Origin: Salvator merianae
Taxonomy: Eukaryota > Chordata > Lepidosauria > Squamata > Teiidae
Length of the DNA stretch: 64,000 bases
Direction: 5' to 3'
Assembly (NCBI GenBank): GCA_003586115.2
Contig: QVOM02000034.1
Span: 15,867,820 to 15,931,819, forward strand
This document shows positions 1-11,240 of the stretch, in pieces. Positions within the stretch are counted from its first letter, which is position 1. Each line of letters starts with the position of its first letter. The notes below the pieces were generated by a model. That model saw only the letters and a list, made by a program, of their open reading frames with translations, did no database searches and was not told where the DNA came from. Made by a program: the position numbers and the translations under genes.

Positions 1-310
1 GGGGGCGAGATATGTGGCATACAGATACTGTGCACTTGACTCTGGGGTGGGAGTATGTGCTCCTGTCCTGAAGCTGCAATCCCCCATCATAAGGACACAG
101 CCTAGGGCTACCGGAGCACCCATTTTGGTGATACACCAAAGCACAGCATTAAATTGGTCCCCTAGGGGCTCCAAAGCTAGGGGCTTTGTTCCTAGCCCTT
201 CAGAGGCTTCATGCAAACTTAAGGACTGGTGCAGGGGATGGTCTGGCCCAACACTGTTATGTAGACATCACTGTTCCAGACAACCCCAAACAACTATTAG
301 AGTAGGACAT
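1..310. repeat. Family 1a MITE fragment (partial, left end off window)
   Basis: This stretch carries the interior signature shared by the 1a short elements. It has a small hairpin around an AGGGGCTTTGTTCCTAGCCC-like core near 170-205, preceded by an 'acccattttggtg' block near 117-130. The same pair of blocks recurs near 15905-15990, 18480-18560, 26145-26240 and 60565-60650. The left terminus is outside the window and the right terminus is not clear, so the extent is approximate. The 100-codon frame across it (14-316) is not a gene. Confidence 0.5.
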
Positions 311-319
311 TTGTGATCC

Positions 320-1470
320 GAAGTATAGGACTGACCTTTTAATTTCTATACCTCTTACTGAAATCCTCCTCTCCTTTATTTCATTTAATTGTCTTGTACA
401 GGAGTTTACTGTAGAAACTATGGTCCAAATGAACCCTTTTTCATTTCCTACTAAATATTATTGCCTGCAAATGCTGACTTTTGACCATTAGGCTTCTGCA
501 GTTATAAGCATCTAGCTATCAAACCGGGAAGGAAGCATGAAGGTCATTTCGCCAGCCAGGGTCTTTCTTCAACTAACTTCTCAGATCCGTAAGCAATAAG
601 CAGTTGTGAGAGATTGATATGATACTTTGTGAGTAATTTGGATGAACTATAACACCAGCTTGGTAAAGTATTATAATTTTAAATGTGTCCAGAAAATAAT
701 TGAAATTCTGGTTTAAGCTCCCTCCTTAATGCACAGTGCTGGGCATATTTAACAGCTGACTAGTTTAGTGTGAGCATTGCTTTACAAATGAGGTCATATT
801 GTTTTTAGGAAACAATATTGCTATCAAACACGTTTAAAGGGGAAATGCAAGAGATTAGGGGAAGACTTTTTAACCTTTCTGTCTCTTTCCATCTCTGTTT
901 ACCACAGTGATTTAGGTTCCCAGGATTGTTTGAAGACAAACATAGGAGGTGTTGGCATTTAGGAGAGACCCGGTAATGAGCAACTGGCAGGCATAGTCTC
1001 TCTTATTATTACTCTGTCAGAAAATCATTGTTCTACATCACTCCATCTTTGCAACAGCGGCCAGATATGGGAAAGGTCAAAAAACATTTTCCTCCAACAT
1101 ACAGTGTCTACATGCATAGTGTCAGTATTTGAATCACCCAGATTAGGTGAAACTCATCCTATATTACAGCAAAACGAAGACCTTAGCTTACGTTTGTCCT
1201 TAGAAGACTGGACTGCCTAAGTAATCCTGTGATTTCTTAACAAATAAGCATTGACTGCAAACCAAAGTTGGAAGCCATAGCATTTATTTCTGGATGCAGA
1301 GCTCCAGCTTTGGTTGCTGTTGAACAGGAATGACACTTGTGACATACATAGGGAATTTTCTTTTTTAGCTATTAGATATTCAGTGAAGGAGTATTTACAC
1401 TCAAAAGTGACAAGTTCACTCCATAGCTTTTGAAACCCAATCATCAGCTGCAATGGCTAATGGATGGAAA
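320..1470. other. Unassigned AT-rich sequence
   Basis: I see no recognisable gene, RNA or repeat here. Open frames are short, such as 78 codons at 1217-1453 on the minus strand, and show no protein-family motif. The sequence may be single-copy intergenic or intronic DNA. Confidence 0.4.
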
Positions 1471-1476
1471 TCAGAG

Positions 1477-1905
1477 GGGCCCTGTCCAGATGGGGGGAAT
1501 ACAACACAATCATGGCACCATTATGGTGGGATTGCCACATGTATCTGTGGCAACATCACTGTAGTTATGCTATATCCTCCCCTAAAACATGTGATAGCCT
1601 ATTTTGGGAAAACCCAACTCCCATGGTAGGTTTTCCTGAAATAGTGCTATTACTTACCTTCTGGATGGAGCTGCCATCTTTGCTGTGCCTGAAAAGATGG
1701 CCATGCATCTGTGGTGGTCACAATTACACACTTCTGGGTATTTCATGGTGGCAAAATACCTGGACGTGTGCATCACTAAAATGTGCACAGAAAGCAAAGG
1801 CTACCACGTTGTCTAGCCAACAGGTGATAATTTTGGAGGGGCTTTTCTCTGGATTATCACTTGTTAGTGTGATATTCGGCAGGTGTCTGGAGCGAATAGT
1901 GAATA
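1477..1905 (+). mobile_element. Family 2 MITE, copy 1
   Basis: The left end reads GGCCCTGTCCAGATGGGG and the right end is close to GATATTCGGCAGGTGTCTGG, giving short imperfect inverted termini around TCCAGA/TCTGGA. The interior has three recurring blocks: 'ggtgggattgccacatgtat', a hairpin made of 'gggaaaaccc' and 'ggttttcctgaaat' near 1610-1645, and 'aaagatggccatgcat' near 1692. The same order is found at 44995-45440, at 46596-46975 and in reverse at 37050-37545. The 150-codon frame at 1464-1916 lies inside the repeat and should not be called a gene. Confidence 0.65.
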
Positions 1906-1954
1906 GGGAACACTGAGGTTTCCAGTGGATCCACTGGACTAGGAAGATGATAAG

Positions 1955-2710
1955 ATGATAAGAATATAAGAGAAGCCATCTAATCTAGCATCCTGTCTCA
2001 TACAGTGGTCCATCAGTTGCTTCCAGACATTCTCAAGCAGAACACATAGACAAAACTTTCACCTAATCTTAACTCCCTGCAAATGACCTTTAGAGGCATC
2101 CTGCCTGTATCACCAACCTGGAGGCAGTACTTAGGCATCAGTTCTAGTAGTCATTAATACACCTCCCCTCCATAAATTTATCTGATTCTTTCTTAAAGCT
2201 ATACCAGGCCACCTCTTCTGGTAGTAAATTTCAAAGATCAGTGAAAAAATGGTCCCCCTGTCCATCCTAACTCTCCTGCTAATCAGCGTCATAGAGAGTG
2301 CCTTCTCGTTCTAGTGTTGTACAACAGAGAAAATAATTTTTCTCTATCCATCTTTTCACACCATGCATGATTTTATGTACTTTAATCAGATCACCTCTTA
2401 AACACTGTCTTTCAAAGCTGAAGAGGCCTAGACATTATAGTCTTATTTGGTACTGGAGGTGTTCAGCCCTTGGTCATTCTGGTTGCCCTGTTCTGGCCTT
2501 TTTTCCAGTGCCATAATATCCTTCCTGAGGTGTGGTGACCAGAATTGTATGCAATATTCCAAATGTGGCCTCACCATAGATTTATAGAGAGGCACAATGA
2601 TGCTTCCCAACTTATTTTCTATTCCCTTCCTAACTACCTCTAGCAAAGTGAAGTTTCCAGTCATAGCCTCATCCCTCTTTCATCCCTCTTGAGGTCCCAA
2701 TCCTTATGCC
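1955..2710 (-). mobile_element. CR1-type LINE fragment, antisense (end of RT domain plus 3' UTR)
   Basis: The minus strand encodes LYKSMVRPHLEYCIQFWSP followed by 'KDIMALEKRPEQGNQND' at about 2443-2664. This is the thumb and end region of CR1-clade reverse transcriptases. The adjoining 1955-2440 matches the familiar antisense CR1 3' end ('cagtggtccatcagttgcttc', 'accacctcttctggtag', 'catgattttatgtactttaatcag'). It is 5'-truncated and carries no complete ORF2. Related antisense ends lie at 20778-21300 and 54385-54690. Confidence 0.85.
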
Positions 2711-3125
2711 ATCGCAGATCATCAGCCAAAGGAATTTACATAGCACTAAGTCAGTGGGAATAAGAAACTGTCATTTACAGACACAAATTTACCATATCTA
2801 CCCTTTTTTCTTTTTTCCCTTTCTTGGAGACAGAAGTAGCACTTTCTGTTCATTGTACCTTTCCTACACTATCTGAGGAACTTCCTATAGAAATTGCCTG
2901 GTGCCAGCAACCACTGGTAACATATTCATTGAATTGTTTTTATGCCCTCTACCAGTGCTGTGCTTGACAACTGTGCAACATATACTGCTTCATTCAGCTT
3001 TTGCCTTTCCCAGACCCTGAGATATTTATATTTCTGTCCCACCCTATGTCCAGAGGCATAAGAGTAGGTGACAATAAAACTAATATAAAAACACAGTATC
3101 AAATGACCTGACTAAAAGAGCAAAT
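2710..3125. other. Unassigned sequence
   Basis: No gene or recognisable repeat is visible. It separates an antisense CR1 piece from a sense CR1 3' terminus. Confidence 0.35.
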
Positions 3126-3129
3126 TACA

Positions 3130-3280
3130 CCTCCTGAAAATAGAGGAAAAGGTGAGACTGAACAGGAGAGGCTGGACAGAGATCTGTCTGGCATGGTTTA
3201 GCGAATCCTGCATTGAGCAGGAGGTTGGACTTGATGACCCTGGAGGTCCTTTCCAACTCTATGATCCTATGATTCAAATT
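3130..3280 (+). mobile_element. CR1-type LINE 3' terminus, sense
   Basis: The text runs 'gaggctggacagagatctgtctgg', then 'ggttggacttgatgaccctggaggtcc', then 'ccaactctatgatcctatgattc'. This is the characteristic CR1 3' UTR ending, with the short ATGATYCT-type tandem tail instead of poly(A). It covers only about 150 bp and is strongly 5'-truncated. No coding sequence is included. Confidence 0.85.
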
Positions 3281-3539
3281 TGTAGTCCTTCTTCCCAACT
3301 GCCACCTTACAGCAGGCTTCAAAACTATCTTACTTCAGGGAGTGGAAGAGAAACTGCAACATGCAGCAACTTCATGTTTTCTTCTACGCTATTTATTTTA
3401 TATGCTAATATAAAGAAGAGCTGTGCTAGCTGTCCATCTGTGTTTGTTGTCTCTGCCATATCCATCCCCAGAAAGGTACATCAATTGTAGCTGCTCTTGC
3501 TGAGGTGGGGAAGGAAGAAGACCTGAGCTGGCTGCTGTT

Positions 3540-3775
3540 ACTTTTTGCAATGCAATTTATTCATTGACTTATTGTTCTGCTGTCTTTATCTTGCATTGTG
3601 CATGTTGCATGCATTATTGTATAGCTTAGCAGTTTACTGTATATTTTAAAATGTATTTTGTTATTCTTTTGTGTTGAACTGCATATTCATGCTTTACTGT
3701 ATTTTGTATTTTTGCTTTGTTGTGAGCCATCTTGGGCATTTATTTATTTATTTATTTTGATAGATGGTGTACAGA
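3540..3775 (+). mobile_element. LINE 3' tail (L2-like) with (ATTT)n
   Basis: A T-rich stretch leads to 'gttgtgagccatcttgggca' and then an (ATTT)n run at about 3738-3757. Squamate L2-type LINE 3' ends commonly have this 'gtaagcc/gtgagcc...ttgggc' motif before a simple tail. No coding sequence is present. Confidence 0.5.
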
Positions 3776-3779
3776 TACA

Positions 3780-4087
3780 AATATGATTAATTCATTTAAC
3801 TGATTATAAAACACTCTGGAATCTTGGGATATTGAGCAGGATAAAAACGCAAACAAATAAACCAAATTGCAAGTATCCATAGAAACTCATACGTATGTGC
3901 ATTTTGTGATGCATTTTCTTTAAGTGAAAGGAAGGAAGGTTGCAAGATGTTTTCATTAGTGAACTGTAAAGATGAGGACACATTTCAGTCAAGCTCAACT
4001 CATGGTAGTCCATGCAACTCTTGTGGCAACTATATGGAATAGTGTCGTTTTTCACAGCTTTTTTGGGTTGCTATTTTGTCTTCCATA
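3780..4087. other. Unassigned sequence
   Basis: No feature is recognised. Overlapping minus-strand frames of 61 and 83 codons show no motif. Confidence 0.3.
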
Positions 4088-4454
4088 GTTCTGCTTTGAA
4101 CCTAAGCTTTCAGTTATGGCTATGATATCCATCTTCAGAGGATATAACTGCTAGAAAAGTCAAATGCAACTGATGGTTTCATGGACCTTGTCACTCTTAT
4201 GGATGTTGATGAATGGCTGTTAGATTGGCGGTATGCAATTGTGTTGTTTTGCTCATAGCTGTTGGCCCTGTGTGTGGTTGTTGACAATGAGTCATTGGTT
4301 CTTTCCTCATTGTTGTCAGTTAGCACAATCCTTGGTGTTGCAATTGTTAGCCCTGAGCTATTGATCTGTCCCTGGCATTTGACTATTCTAGCAGTCATAT
4401 CTTCTGAACATGGGTATCATAGTCATATCTGAAAGCTTAGGTTCAAAGCAGAAC
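4088..4454. mobile_element. Foldback element with arms of about 75-80 bp
   Basis: The left end begins GTTCTGCTTTGAACC and continues through 'taagctttcag', 'ctatgata', 'actgctagaa' and 'agtcaaatgc'. The reverse complement of 4376-4454 has the same blocks in the same order with few mismatches. The centre also folds around 'gacaatgag' and 'ctcattgttgtc'. Terminal inverted repeats this long on a 367-bp unit indicate a non-autonomous DNA transposon of foldback or MITE type. Flanks are ATA (left) and ATG (right), so no clear target duplication is seen. The 87-codon minus-strand frame inside it is incidental. Confidence 0.7.
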
Positions 4455-5343
4455 ATGATATAACAACCCCCAAACGGCAACAAGTGAGATCAAAACTGGC
4501 CATGGAAGCCTCCTTCTTGCAGTATGGCATAGCTTTGCTACTGCCTTCTTCCAAGAAGATGCAGGGACTGGCAATCTTTTGCACACAAAGCAGATGTTTT
4601 TCTACATGGATCTACAGCCACTCCCAGCTCATCAGTGAAAACAGCTTACAAAAACACACAGTACTAGAAAAGAAAAATGTGTATGCTAGTTTATACAAAA
4701 TACATATACAAGGAAAAGTTTTAAAAAATTTCAAGCTTGGGACAATTCAAATGTTATCTTGAAAGTTTGAGCATATTTTAAGGGATGACATTTGACAGAT
4801 TGGTCTCTTTCCAGTGCAAATATATTGACAAACTCATGTCATAATTTTGGGAAGAACTTCAGCAGTTATATTCCAGTGAGCCTGAATCCATATACCTTTG
4901 TGAATATAAAGTACTTATTTTCCTGAAACACTTGTTGGATATTTAATACTAATTTCCTTGGATAAAACTTCTAAGTCTTTATGCTCTCACTTACTTCTTA
5001 TATTCTTTCCTGCCTATTTTCTGGCTTTGCTAGAAAAATGCAGTGTTGGGTGCTGTCACTAAGGTTTTGGGGGGAATCTAGCCCAAAAAAGGAACTTTTC
5101 CAAATTTTGGAAAAATGTACTGCATTCATTTTGAAATTGGAAAAGATTCAGTTTTCAGATCAACAGCACCAGGTCTGGTTACAAGCTTCCAAAGACCTAG
5201 TTCCTCTTAAAAAGTGCCTTCTGGTGAACCATGTGTGTTATTTATTTAAAATGTTTATTCCCTGCTTTTCACTGCCAAGGCAATCCCAGAGCAGGCTACA
5301 GTAAAATCCAAATTTAGCCACCAGAATAAAATGCAGAAACAAT
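4455..5343. other. Mostly unassigned, possible LINE scrap near 5240-5300
   Basis: No gene is recognised. Near 5240-5300 the text 'ttattccctgcttttcactgccaaggcaatcccagagcagg' resembles the antisense 3' end of an L2-type LINE. The rest is unassigned. Confidence 0.3.
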
Positions 5344-5697
5344 GGCACTTTCTGCACTTTACCTGCTGTAGAAATGGATCAGTGGATCCAGATTAGCCTG
5401 GCCCACTGATCTAGATCATGGGGAGGTATGCCCCCCCCCCCGTAATCCCAAACATGAGAGGCATGCATCTGCACACCTCACAAGTTCTGGATCATGCCCA
5501 ATGGCCACTGATAGTCCTGATGAATCAAGATTACCAGTGGTCTGGATTAAGGGCCTCCTTTATCCTCCTTTATGCAGACAGAGTTGACCAGCAGGAGGCA
5601 TGGCCTCATAGACCTGCACTAACATTCAGATCCATGAGGTGTAGAAATGTACTACATGGATCCTTAGTTCAGATTCTTGGTCTGTGCAGAAAAGATT
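5344..5697. mobile_element. Family 1 MITE, short copy
   Basis: The left terminus GGCACTTTCTGCACTTTACC and the reverse-complemented right terminus AATCTTTTCTGCAC share TTTCTGCAC. The interior has a small hairpin 'atggatcagtggatccagat'. A poly-C run lies at about 5430-5440. No matching target duplication is evident. Confidence 0.55.
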
Positions 5698-5814
5698 AGA
5701 AGATACTAAAAGATTACTAAAGCCTAATAAAAGATCTTTAACTTGTATTGAAAATGCAGAAGAGGTGCTGCCAGTTTGTTTATTTACTGAGCTAATATAA
5801 CTGTTTATAACTTG

Positions 5815-6060
5815 CAAACTGAAGTTCCTTGGGTGGCTATTAGATGACTTACAAACAGTGTTGGAGGGGAGGGAGTTTCACAGCCGAGAAGCCACCACTG
5901 AGAAGGTTTTCCTATACTTTGTATTAGTGGCTGCCACACTGATGTGACTGATAACCCTCTCTGCCACCCAGGCGGGGCCTCCCTTGGACTGCACCCAGCA
6001 TGTGGAAGGGAGGTTCCTAGTACACTTGCTAAGGGACATATTGGCCAGTGCAGAATTGCC
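5815..6060 (+). mobile_element. LINE 3' UTR-like segment (L2 type, weak)
   Basis: The phrase 'ggagggagtttcacagccgagaagccaccactgagaaggt' resembles the conserved stretch before the 3' end of squamate L2-type LINEs ('ttccacagcctgggggccaccaccgagaagg'). No coding sequence survives. The call rests on remembered consensus text. Confidence 0.4.
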
Positions 6061-6620
6061 CTAAGGGTATATCTGCATGGGGCCAGCATCCCCCAAGGAA
6101 TACCTCATTCACATTATAGACTATTCTAGCAGGAGGCATGCTTCCCTGAAATACCACATCTACTGGTGAGCCATGTCTGCATGGGATGAGGCATGGAGTG
6201 GCCTATAGCGTGAAAAGAGCACTGTAGCCCACTCTAACTGAAGATTGCTCTAAAGTGGTCTCCAAAGCATTCCCCAGTGTTGAACCAGAGCAGTCACTCA
6301 TGTGCAGATGGCCGTGAGTGGCTAGTTTGGTTTTCTGGGCATGAGAAGTCTGGCACCCTTTTGCTGCAGTCCTGGAAACAGCCTTGGAAGTGCATACCTT
6401 CTGGGTCCCAGCCTAAACAGCCCCACCCTGCAACTTCAGAGGCTAGGAATTTTGTTCCCAGCCTCCAGATTTGGGCTAGACTGGGGTACCATAATGCGGA
6501 TGGCCCTTGACATGGGCTGCCAGCTGCCCTTCTGATCCTGGGCTGAATCACTCAGCCCAGCATGGTGCAGGATACTGCACTGATCATGGATTCTGCCTCA
6601 GACGCCTAGTGATGAGCTGC
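6060..6620. repeat. Family 1a MITE material, degenerate
   Basis: The 1a core 'ggctaggaattttgttcccagcc' lies near 6440-6465, and GC-rich blocks typical of the family flank it. At least two degraded fragments may be juxtaposed ('tctgcatgg' near 6072 and near 6177). Ends are not resolved. Overlapping frames of 64-85 codons on both strands are incidental. Confidence 0.45.
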
Positions 6621-7680
6621 CATTAACATTTTCCCCAATGCCTTCAAGGCAATGTAACTTTGGAATGGCAGGAAACATGTATTGATTTCAACAGTACTAC
6701 CTAATTCAAGTGCTCTGAGGGTGCTGGTTGCCTTCAGTTGCTCTCAGTGATGCTGTGTAGACTCACAGCTGTGGCAAGAGTGATCTATGCTGCACCAGGG
6801 AAGGTGCACTTTGGGGGCCTTCTCTGGCACGATGAAGTCTCTTTAGTCTGAAGATGTCTTTAATTTAGTCTTTAATTCTGAAGATGTTGAGAGGTGAAGT
6901 TTGGAGCATTTGGCCAGCACATGCCCCACCCCAGGGGCAGGGGAAACTGTCCTCTCCTCAGCATGTCCTATGCCACCGAGATGGACTCAGCTTAAAACAA
7001 AATCATTTAAACATCTCAGGCCAGTTTGATATGGAGCAGCAACATAACTATAGTGAACAAGCCTGGCTTTTCACTGGGAAGCCAGGAAGCAAAAGATGGT
7101 TCTTTTGGCACACTTGGCTGGCTGTTAAGCATAGTGTTACACATTGTGATGTTTTCGATTTCAGGCTGCAAGCCATCTTGCTCTGTTTGCCAGAATCTCA
7201 AGCTCTCCTAGCTATTCTGATCTGGAGATTTTTTTAAAAAGCGGGTGCCTGTGTTAAAGGACACACCATCTTTTTCCATTTCAAATTGTCAAGTGACATT
7301 TTTCTCACAGGACTTGGTATGAGAGTATAAACTGCAGGTGCGCAGGGCACTTTCTTTCTTCCATGCATCAGCAATGGCAAACGGATATCTGGGAGAGAAG
7401 CAGAATCAATAACCACAAAGGTCATTGAATGGCAGAGGGGAGCAACCCACAGCCTGCCAGAATCAGTGGCAGATCAACCACTGCTTGTGGAATATACCAG
7501 GGGTGTTTCAGCAGGACAGAAACATTTCCGTTCCCATCACCTTTATCCTGCTATGTTTCCTCTGCGTTCAGTGGTGTTGAAAGAAGCAGAAAAAAGAAGT
7601 GATGTGCTCATGTCAGAAAATAACTGTATCTGATTAACATATTTATCTTTGCATGGAGGATTGGTCTCACTGGCTTTGAA
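6620..7680. other. Unassigned sequence
   Basis: I recognise no gene or repeat family. The longest frame, 117 codons at 6884-7237, has no motif, lacks splice context and overlaps frames on the other strand. Confidence 0.3.
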
Positions 7681-7684
7681 AGAT

Positions 7685-7944
7685 ACAATGGGTTGTTTGC
7701 TCCTGAAAAATCCCTCTCTGGACTCAGAGGTTTATTCTAACTACTATCCAGCTGTCATGCCCCCATTCTCAAGATGGTAGTGGCTACACAATTGAATGTC
7801 TTCTTGGATGAAACTGACTACCTGAACCCATTTCAGTTGGATTCAGGCCTGGTTTGACCACCCTGATGGATAACCTCTAGCAGGAGAGAGCGAGAGCAAG
7901 AGCAAGAGAGAGAGAGACAGAGAGAGAGAGGGAGAGAAAGAAAA

Positions 7945-8012
<68 letters not shown>

Positions 8013-8110
8013 AGAAGATTGAGAGGGAGAGGAGTGTAATTCTGTTGATCCTGCTTGATCTTTTGGTGTCTTTTGATATCATAGACCATGGCACCTTTCT
8101 GGATCACCTG
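7685..8110 (+). mobile_element. L2-type LINE ORF2 fragment (RT region), split by a microsatellite
   Basis: Translation with a few frame changes gives PSLDSEVYSNYYP, then FLDETDYLNPFQ near 7810-7840, then LLDLLVSFDIIDH near 8055-8090. These match the ordered L2-clade RT blocks (PSLD..YRP, FLxExxxLxPFQSGFR, LLDLSAAFDTIDH). Between the second and third blocks, where the FR..STETAL region should be, sits a (GA)n/(GAAA)n microsatellite. The copy is dead, with frameshifts and both ends missing. An antisense CR1 fragment follows directly. Confidence 0.75.
7883..8018. repeat. Microsatellite (GA)n then (GAAA)n
   Basis: About 135 bp of purine-only repeat starts as GAGAGC/GAGA and turns into a regular GAAA tetramer. 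It lies inside the L2 RT fragment. Minus-strand frames rich in Ser, Phe and Leu across it are artefacts of the repeat. Confidence 0.95.
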
Positions 8111-8111
8111 T

Positions 8112-8350
8112 GCAGGGTAGAAATGAGAGGCATCTGCTTGCAGTCTCCCAGCAACTAGTCTTCAGAGGCATACTGTCTCCTGTCTCAGAGGAAGTCACAG
8201 AGCTATCAGGGCTAGTAGCTAATGACAGCCTTGACCCTTATGAAGTGGCCCAAACCCTTTTTGAAACCTTCCAAGCTGATGGAAACCCCACATCTTGTGG
8301 TAGTTGATTCCATAACTAAGTAGATGGCTGCCTGAAATAACATTTGTTGC
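8112..8350 (-). mobile_element. CR1-type LINE 3' UTR, antisense
   Basis: The recognisable antisense CR1 phrases 'agtctcccagcaactagtcttcagaggcatactg', 'agctatcagggctagtagc' and 'cacatcttgtggtagttgattccat' occur in the usual order. Only the 3' untranslated part is present. The 65-codon plus-strand frame is not a gene. Confidence 0.8.
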
Positions 8351-8372
8351 TGTCTTGACTCTTCTAAAAACC

Positions 8373-8400
8373 TTTGTTGTTGTTGTTGTTGTTGTTGTTA
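8373..8400. repeat. Microsatellite (GTT)n
   Basis: About nine GTT units lie between an antisense CR1 fragment and a MIR-like SINE. Confidence 0.95.
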
Positions 8401-8524
8401 ATGGTCATTTTCAAATGCAAATTCAGTGGGGCTACCATTTGGGAAGGAAAATTCTGTGAATTACCATGTCTCAATATTGCACCAAATTTCGCAGTACAAT
8501 AGCTCAAGGTTACAAACACTACCT

Positions 8525-8685
8525 TTCTTTCCTCCATTTTGTACTCAAAACACCCCTGTGAGGTAGGTTAGGCTGACAGGAAGGGACTGGATTAAGGTCA
8601 CCCAGTGAATTTTCATGGACAAGTGAAGACTTGAACCCATGTTCTAGTCTGACACTCTAGGCACTACACTTCACAATGCAGATTC
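8525..8685 (-). mobile_element. MIR-like SINE, antisense
   Basis: The stretch 'acccctgtgaggtaggttaggctgac', 'aaggtcacccagtga' and 'gacttgaacccatgttctagtctgacactctaggcacta' is the reverse of the common amniote MIR-type tRNA-derived SINE. 'cttgaaccc' is the reversed B-box region. Similar pieces are at 14640-14770 and 39385-39475. Confidence 0.75.
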
Positions 8686-8689
8686 CCCC

Positions 8690-9710
8690 CCTCTTTTATC
8701 TCTTTCCAATTTCCATGTATTTGTCATAAAGCCTTCCCATCTACAGCATCCAATTGTGTCTCTTGAATTTCAAACATGGCATATTATTGGATCAGATACA
8801 CCTAGAATACTGCTTATTAAGGCATCATTACGTGTCTGTAGTGTCATCATTTATATACTGAGGAAGACACCACACGAGGTCAAGAATAACAGTCTGAGGG
8901 ATCCATTCATCAAGACTGAGCAAATAGAAGGGCTGGTACACAGAATCACACCAAGGAACACATACCTAAGTGGATGGGAATACAAAAGTAACAAGCAAGG
9001 AGTGGGTGAAAGTATAAACAATAGCCAATAAATCAAAGGCAACAAACTGCAAAGTGAAAATGATATTTTTAAACCGAATTTTCTTATGTGGTTCAGCTCC
9101 AGAGAGACATGTTTGCACTTGCTATTCTGCATTAAGATCACTTTCCCATGGACGCTTGTCAGGGTCCCATGATAGCCATCAAAATGGCAAAGCAGAACGC
9201 AATGTGAGGAGATTAGAATCTAGCAAAGGTGTCAAATAAAAAATGGTGGGACTCCCATGACAGTACTGTTCTGTTAGTTAGTTCTTCTGTATGATACTTC
9301 ACACTCAGATGTAGGTCTCAGATACTTTATTATATGAGGTGTAAGCTGCTATTATCATGCGCCCCCCCCCAACTGCTACCAACAAGTTGTGACATCACTG
9401 GCACCCACACAGAAGTAGTGAGACCCCTAGAGGCCATACACAGAATATAACATATTGCAGCAAGTACCATTACTAAGAAAGGCAGATATTTGAGAAGACA
9501 ATGCAGTTGTGGCAAACAAAGTGTCAGCATCATTGCAGGTCATCAGTAGAAAGATGAAAACCAACCAAACAAAATAACCAGGAAGCTTCTTTGTATGCAT
9601 TCAGCTTATTTGTTCCTACAGCTCACATCCCCACATGGCATTCAAAATGCATTAGAGTGGTATTAGAGGTTGCCTGCTTCCATAGCACCCCATACTAAAG
9701 GGTCATGTAG
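8690..9710. other. Unassigned sequence
   Basis: No gene or repeat family is recognised. Overlapping frames of 91 codons (8756-9031, plus) and 96 codons (8851-9141, minus) have no motif. A short poly-C tract lies at about 9361. Confidence 0.3.
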
Positions 9711-9714
9711 AGGG

Positions 9715-10400
9715 ACTTCCTGGACAAGGATACCCTGGCCACAGTGATCCATGCCTTGGTAACCTCCAGATTAGACTACTATAATGAGTTCTATGTAGAG
9801 CATCCCTAGAGGACCTTCTGGAAGCTGGCACCAGTGGCAGAATGTGCAGCTTAGCTGCTATCAGGAGTTTCTGGCTGAACACACATTACGCTGATCTATA
9901 AAGATCTGCCCTGATTGCCTTCTTGCTTCTGGGCCCCAATTCAAGGTGTTGACTTTGATGTCTAAAGATCTAAATGGCTTGGTTCCTAAATACTTGTAGG
10001 ATCACCTGCTCCTATATAGACCTGCCAGGCCACTGAGGTCATCAGGAGGAGGCCTTTTAGAGATCTTGGCTCTCTCAGAGGTTTAGGGAGTGATGGCAAG
10101 GGAAAGGGCCTTCTTGATGGCAGCCTCCAAGCTTTGGAATAGCCTTCCACTAGAGATATGCCAGGTGCCAATGCTACATCTGTTTTGGTGCCTGGCAAAG
10201 ACTCACCTATTTTCCCAGTCCTTTGGAACATAGCTCCTTCATATGGAGCTGCTATGATCCTGCAGTGGACTGGGGCAACATTTTGTGGCTGGGGGCAGTA
10301 GGTGGGGAAGTGGTTTTATTTTATTGTAGGCTATTTTAATGTTTTTATTAATTGTAAGCCACTGTGGGACCATACGAAGAGTGGAATATAACTGACTTGA
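9715..10400 (+). mobile_element. L2-type LINE, C-terminal ORF2 remnant and 3' end
   Basis: The translation includes 'HALVTSRLDYYNEFY' near 9750-9795, matching the L2-clade SRLDYCNALY block. Degraded sequence with stops follows, equivalent to the 'LWNSLP' region. The end near 10345-10390 has 'tgtaagccactgtgggacc', a typical 3' tail. Several stops and frameshifts show it is inactive. The 81- and 124-codon minus-strand frames here are shadows. Confidence 0.7.
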
Positions 10401-11240
10401 AATGAATGAATCAAGAATCAATCCCCCTCCAAGGTATATACAGTTCAATGCATGAGAAAGAGCCCCAAAGTGTCTTCTCCTGCATGGAACCGGGCCCTGG
10501 CTGCAGGGAAAGGCACAACATTTGCAGGGGGCTCTGTTGCACCTCCAAAGCCTTAGTGGTGGAAACAGAGATGCCACACTCCTTGCTGAGGCTGCCAGGC
10601 CAGTCTGCTGCAATGGAGGTGCCTCTCAAATGTGTCTCTGGCTGGTTGAGTGGGGACATGGCTTTAGGTAATCAGTAACTGGAAATGGCTTACTGTTGTC
10701 TTACGGGCAGATTTTCCTAGCTGCTGTTAACCAGAACTTTCAATCCTGAGATGCTGGAGGACTGATTCTAGAACCCTCTGCATGCAAATCTTGCATTCTG
10801 TCACTCAGGCATAATCCTTCTACATATACAGAGTGCACGAAAGGATATTATGTGGACTCCAACTCCTCAAGTCTTTACTTTAGTCTCAAAAGGGCAAAGT
10901 GGAGTCCATCACATAGACTTCCTCAAACTCTTCCAAACCAAGCTAATTCAATGAGACAATTGGGCAAAGCTTATCTTTCTGCTCCCCCTGATGGAGTCCA
11001 CTTGGACAAGAAGGGCAGGTGGTCAAGGTCATAATCACCTTGGTCAAGTCACAAATGTATTCCTGTAAAAAAATTTGGGGGGGGGGGTTTGACAAGTAAG
11101 TCTCATTTAGTATGGAACCTTGGTTGACAGGAGAGGGAGAAGGCTGAAGGTGAAGGAGAAGGTTGGCAAGAGAAGGTTGAAATGGCCTGCTGTCTTACTT
11201 TCTTATGAGGGCTGGTAAGGAATCTGAGGCTGCCTCCAAA
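10400..11240. other. Unassigned sequence
   Basis: No gene or family recognised. Frames of 82 and 90 codons overlap on opposite strands at 10406-10678 and look incidental. A poly-G run lies near 11080. Confidence 0.3.

Noticed and set aside
1464..1916. 150-codon plus-strand frame
   Set aside because: It coincides with the family 2 MITE at 1477-1905, and its other copies do not keep the frame.
7843..8107. Ser/Phe/Leu-rich minus-strand frames resembling low-complexity membrane proteins
   Set aside because: They are translations of the (GAAA)n microsatellite.
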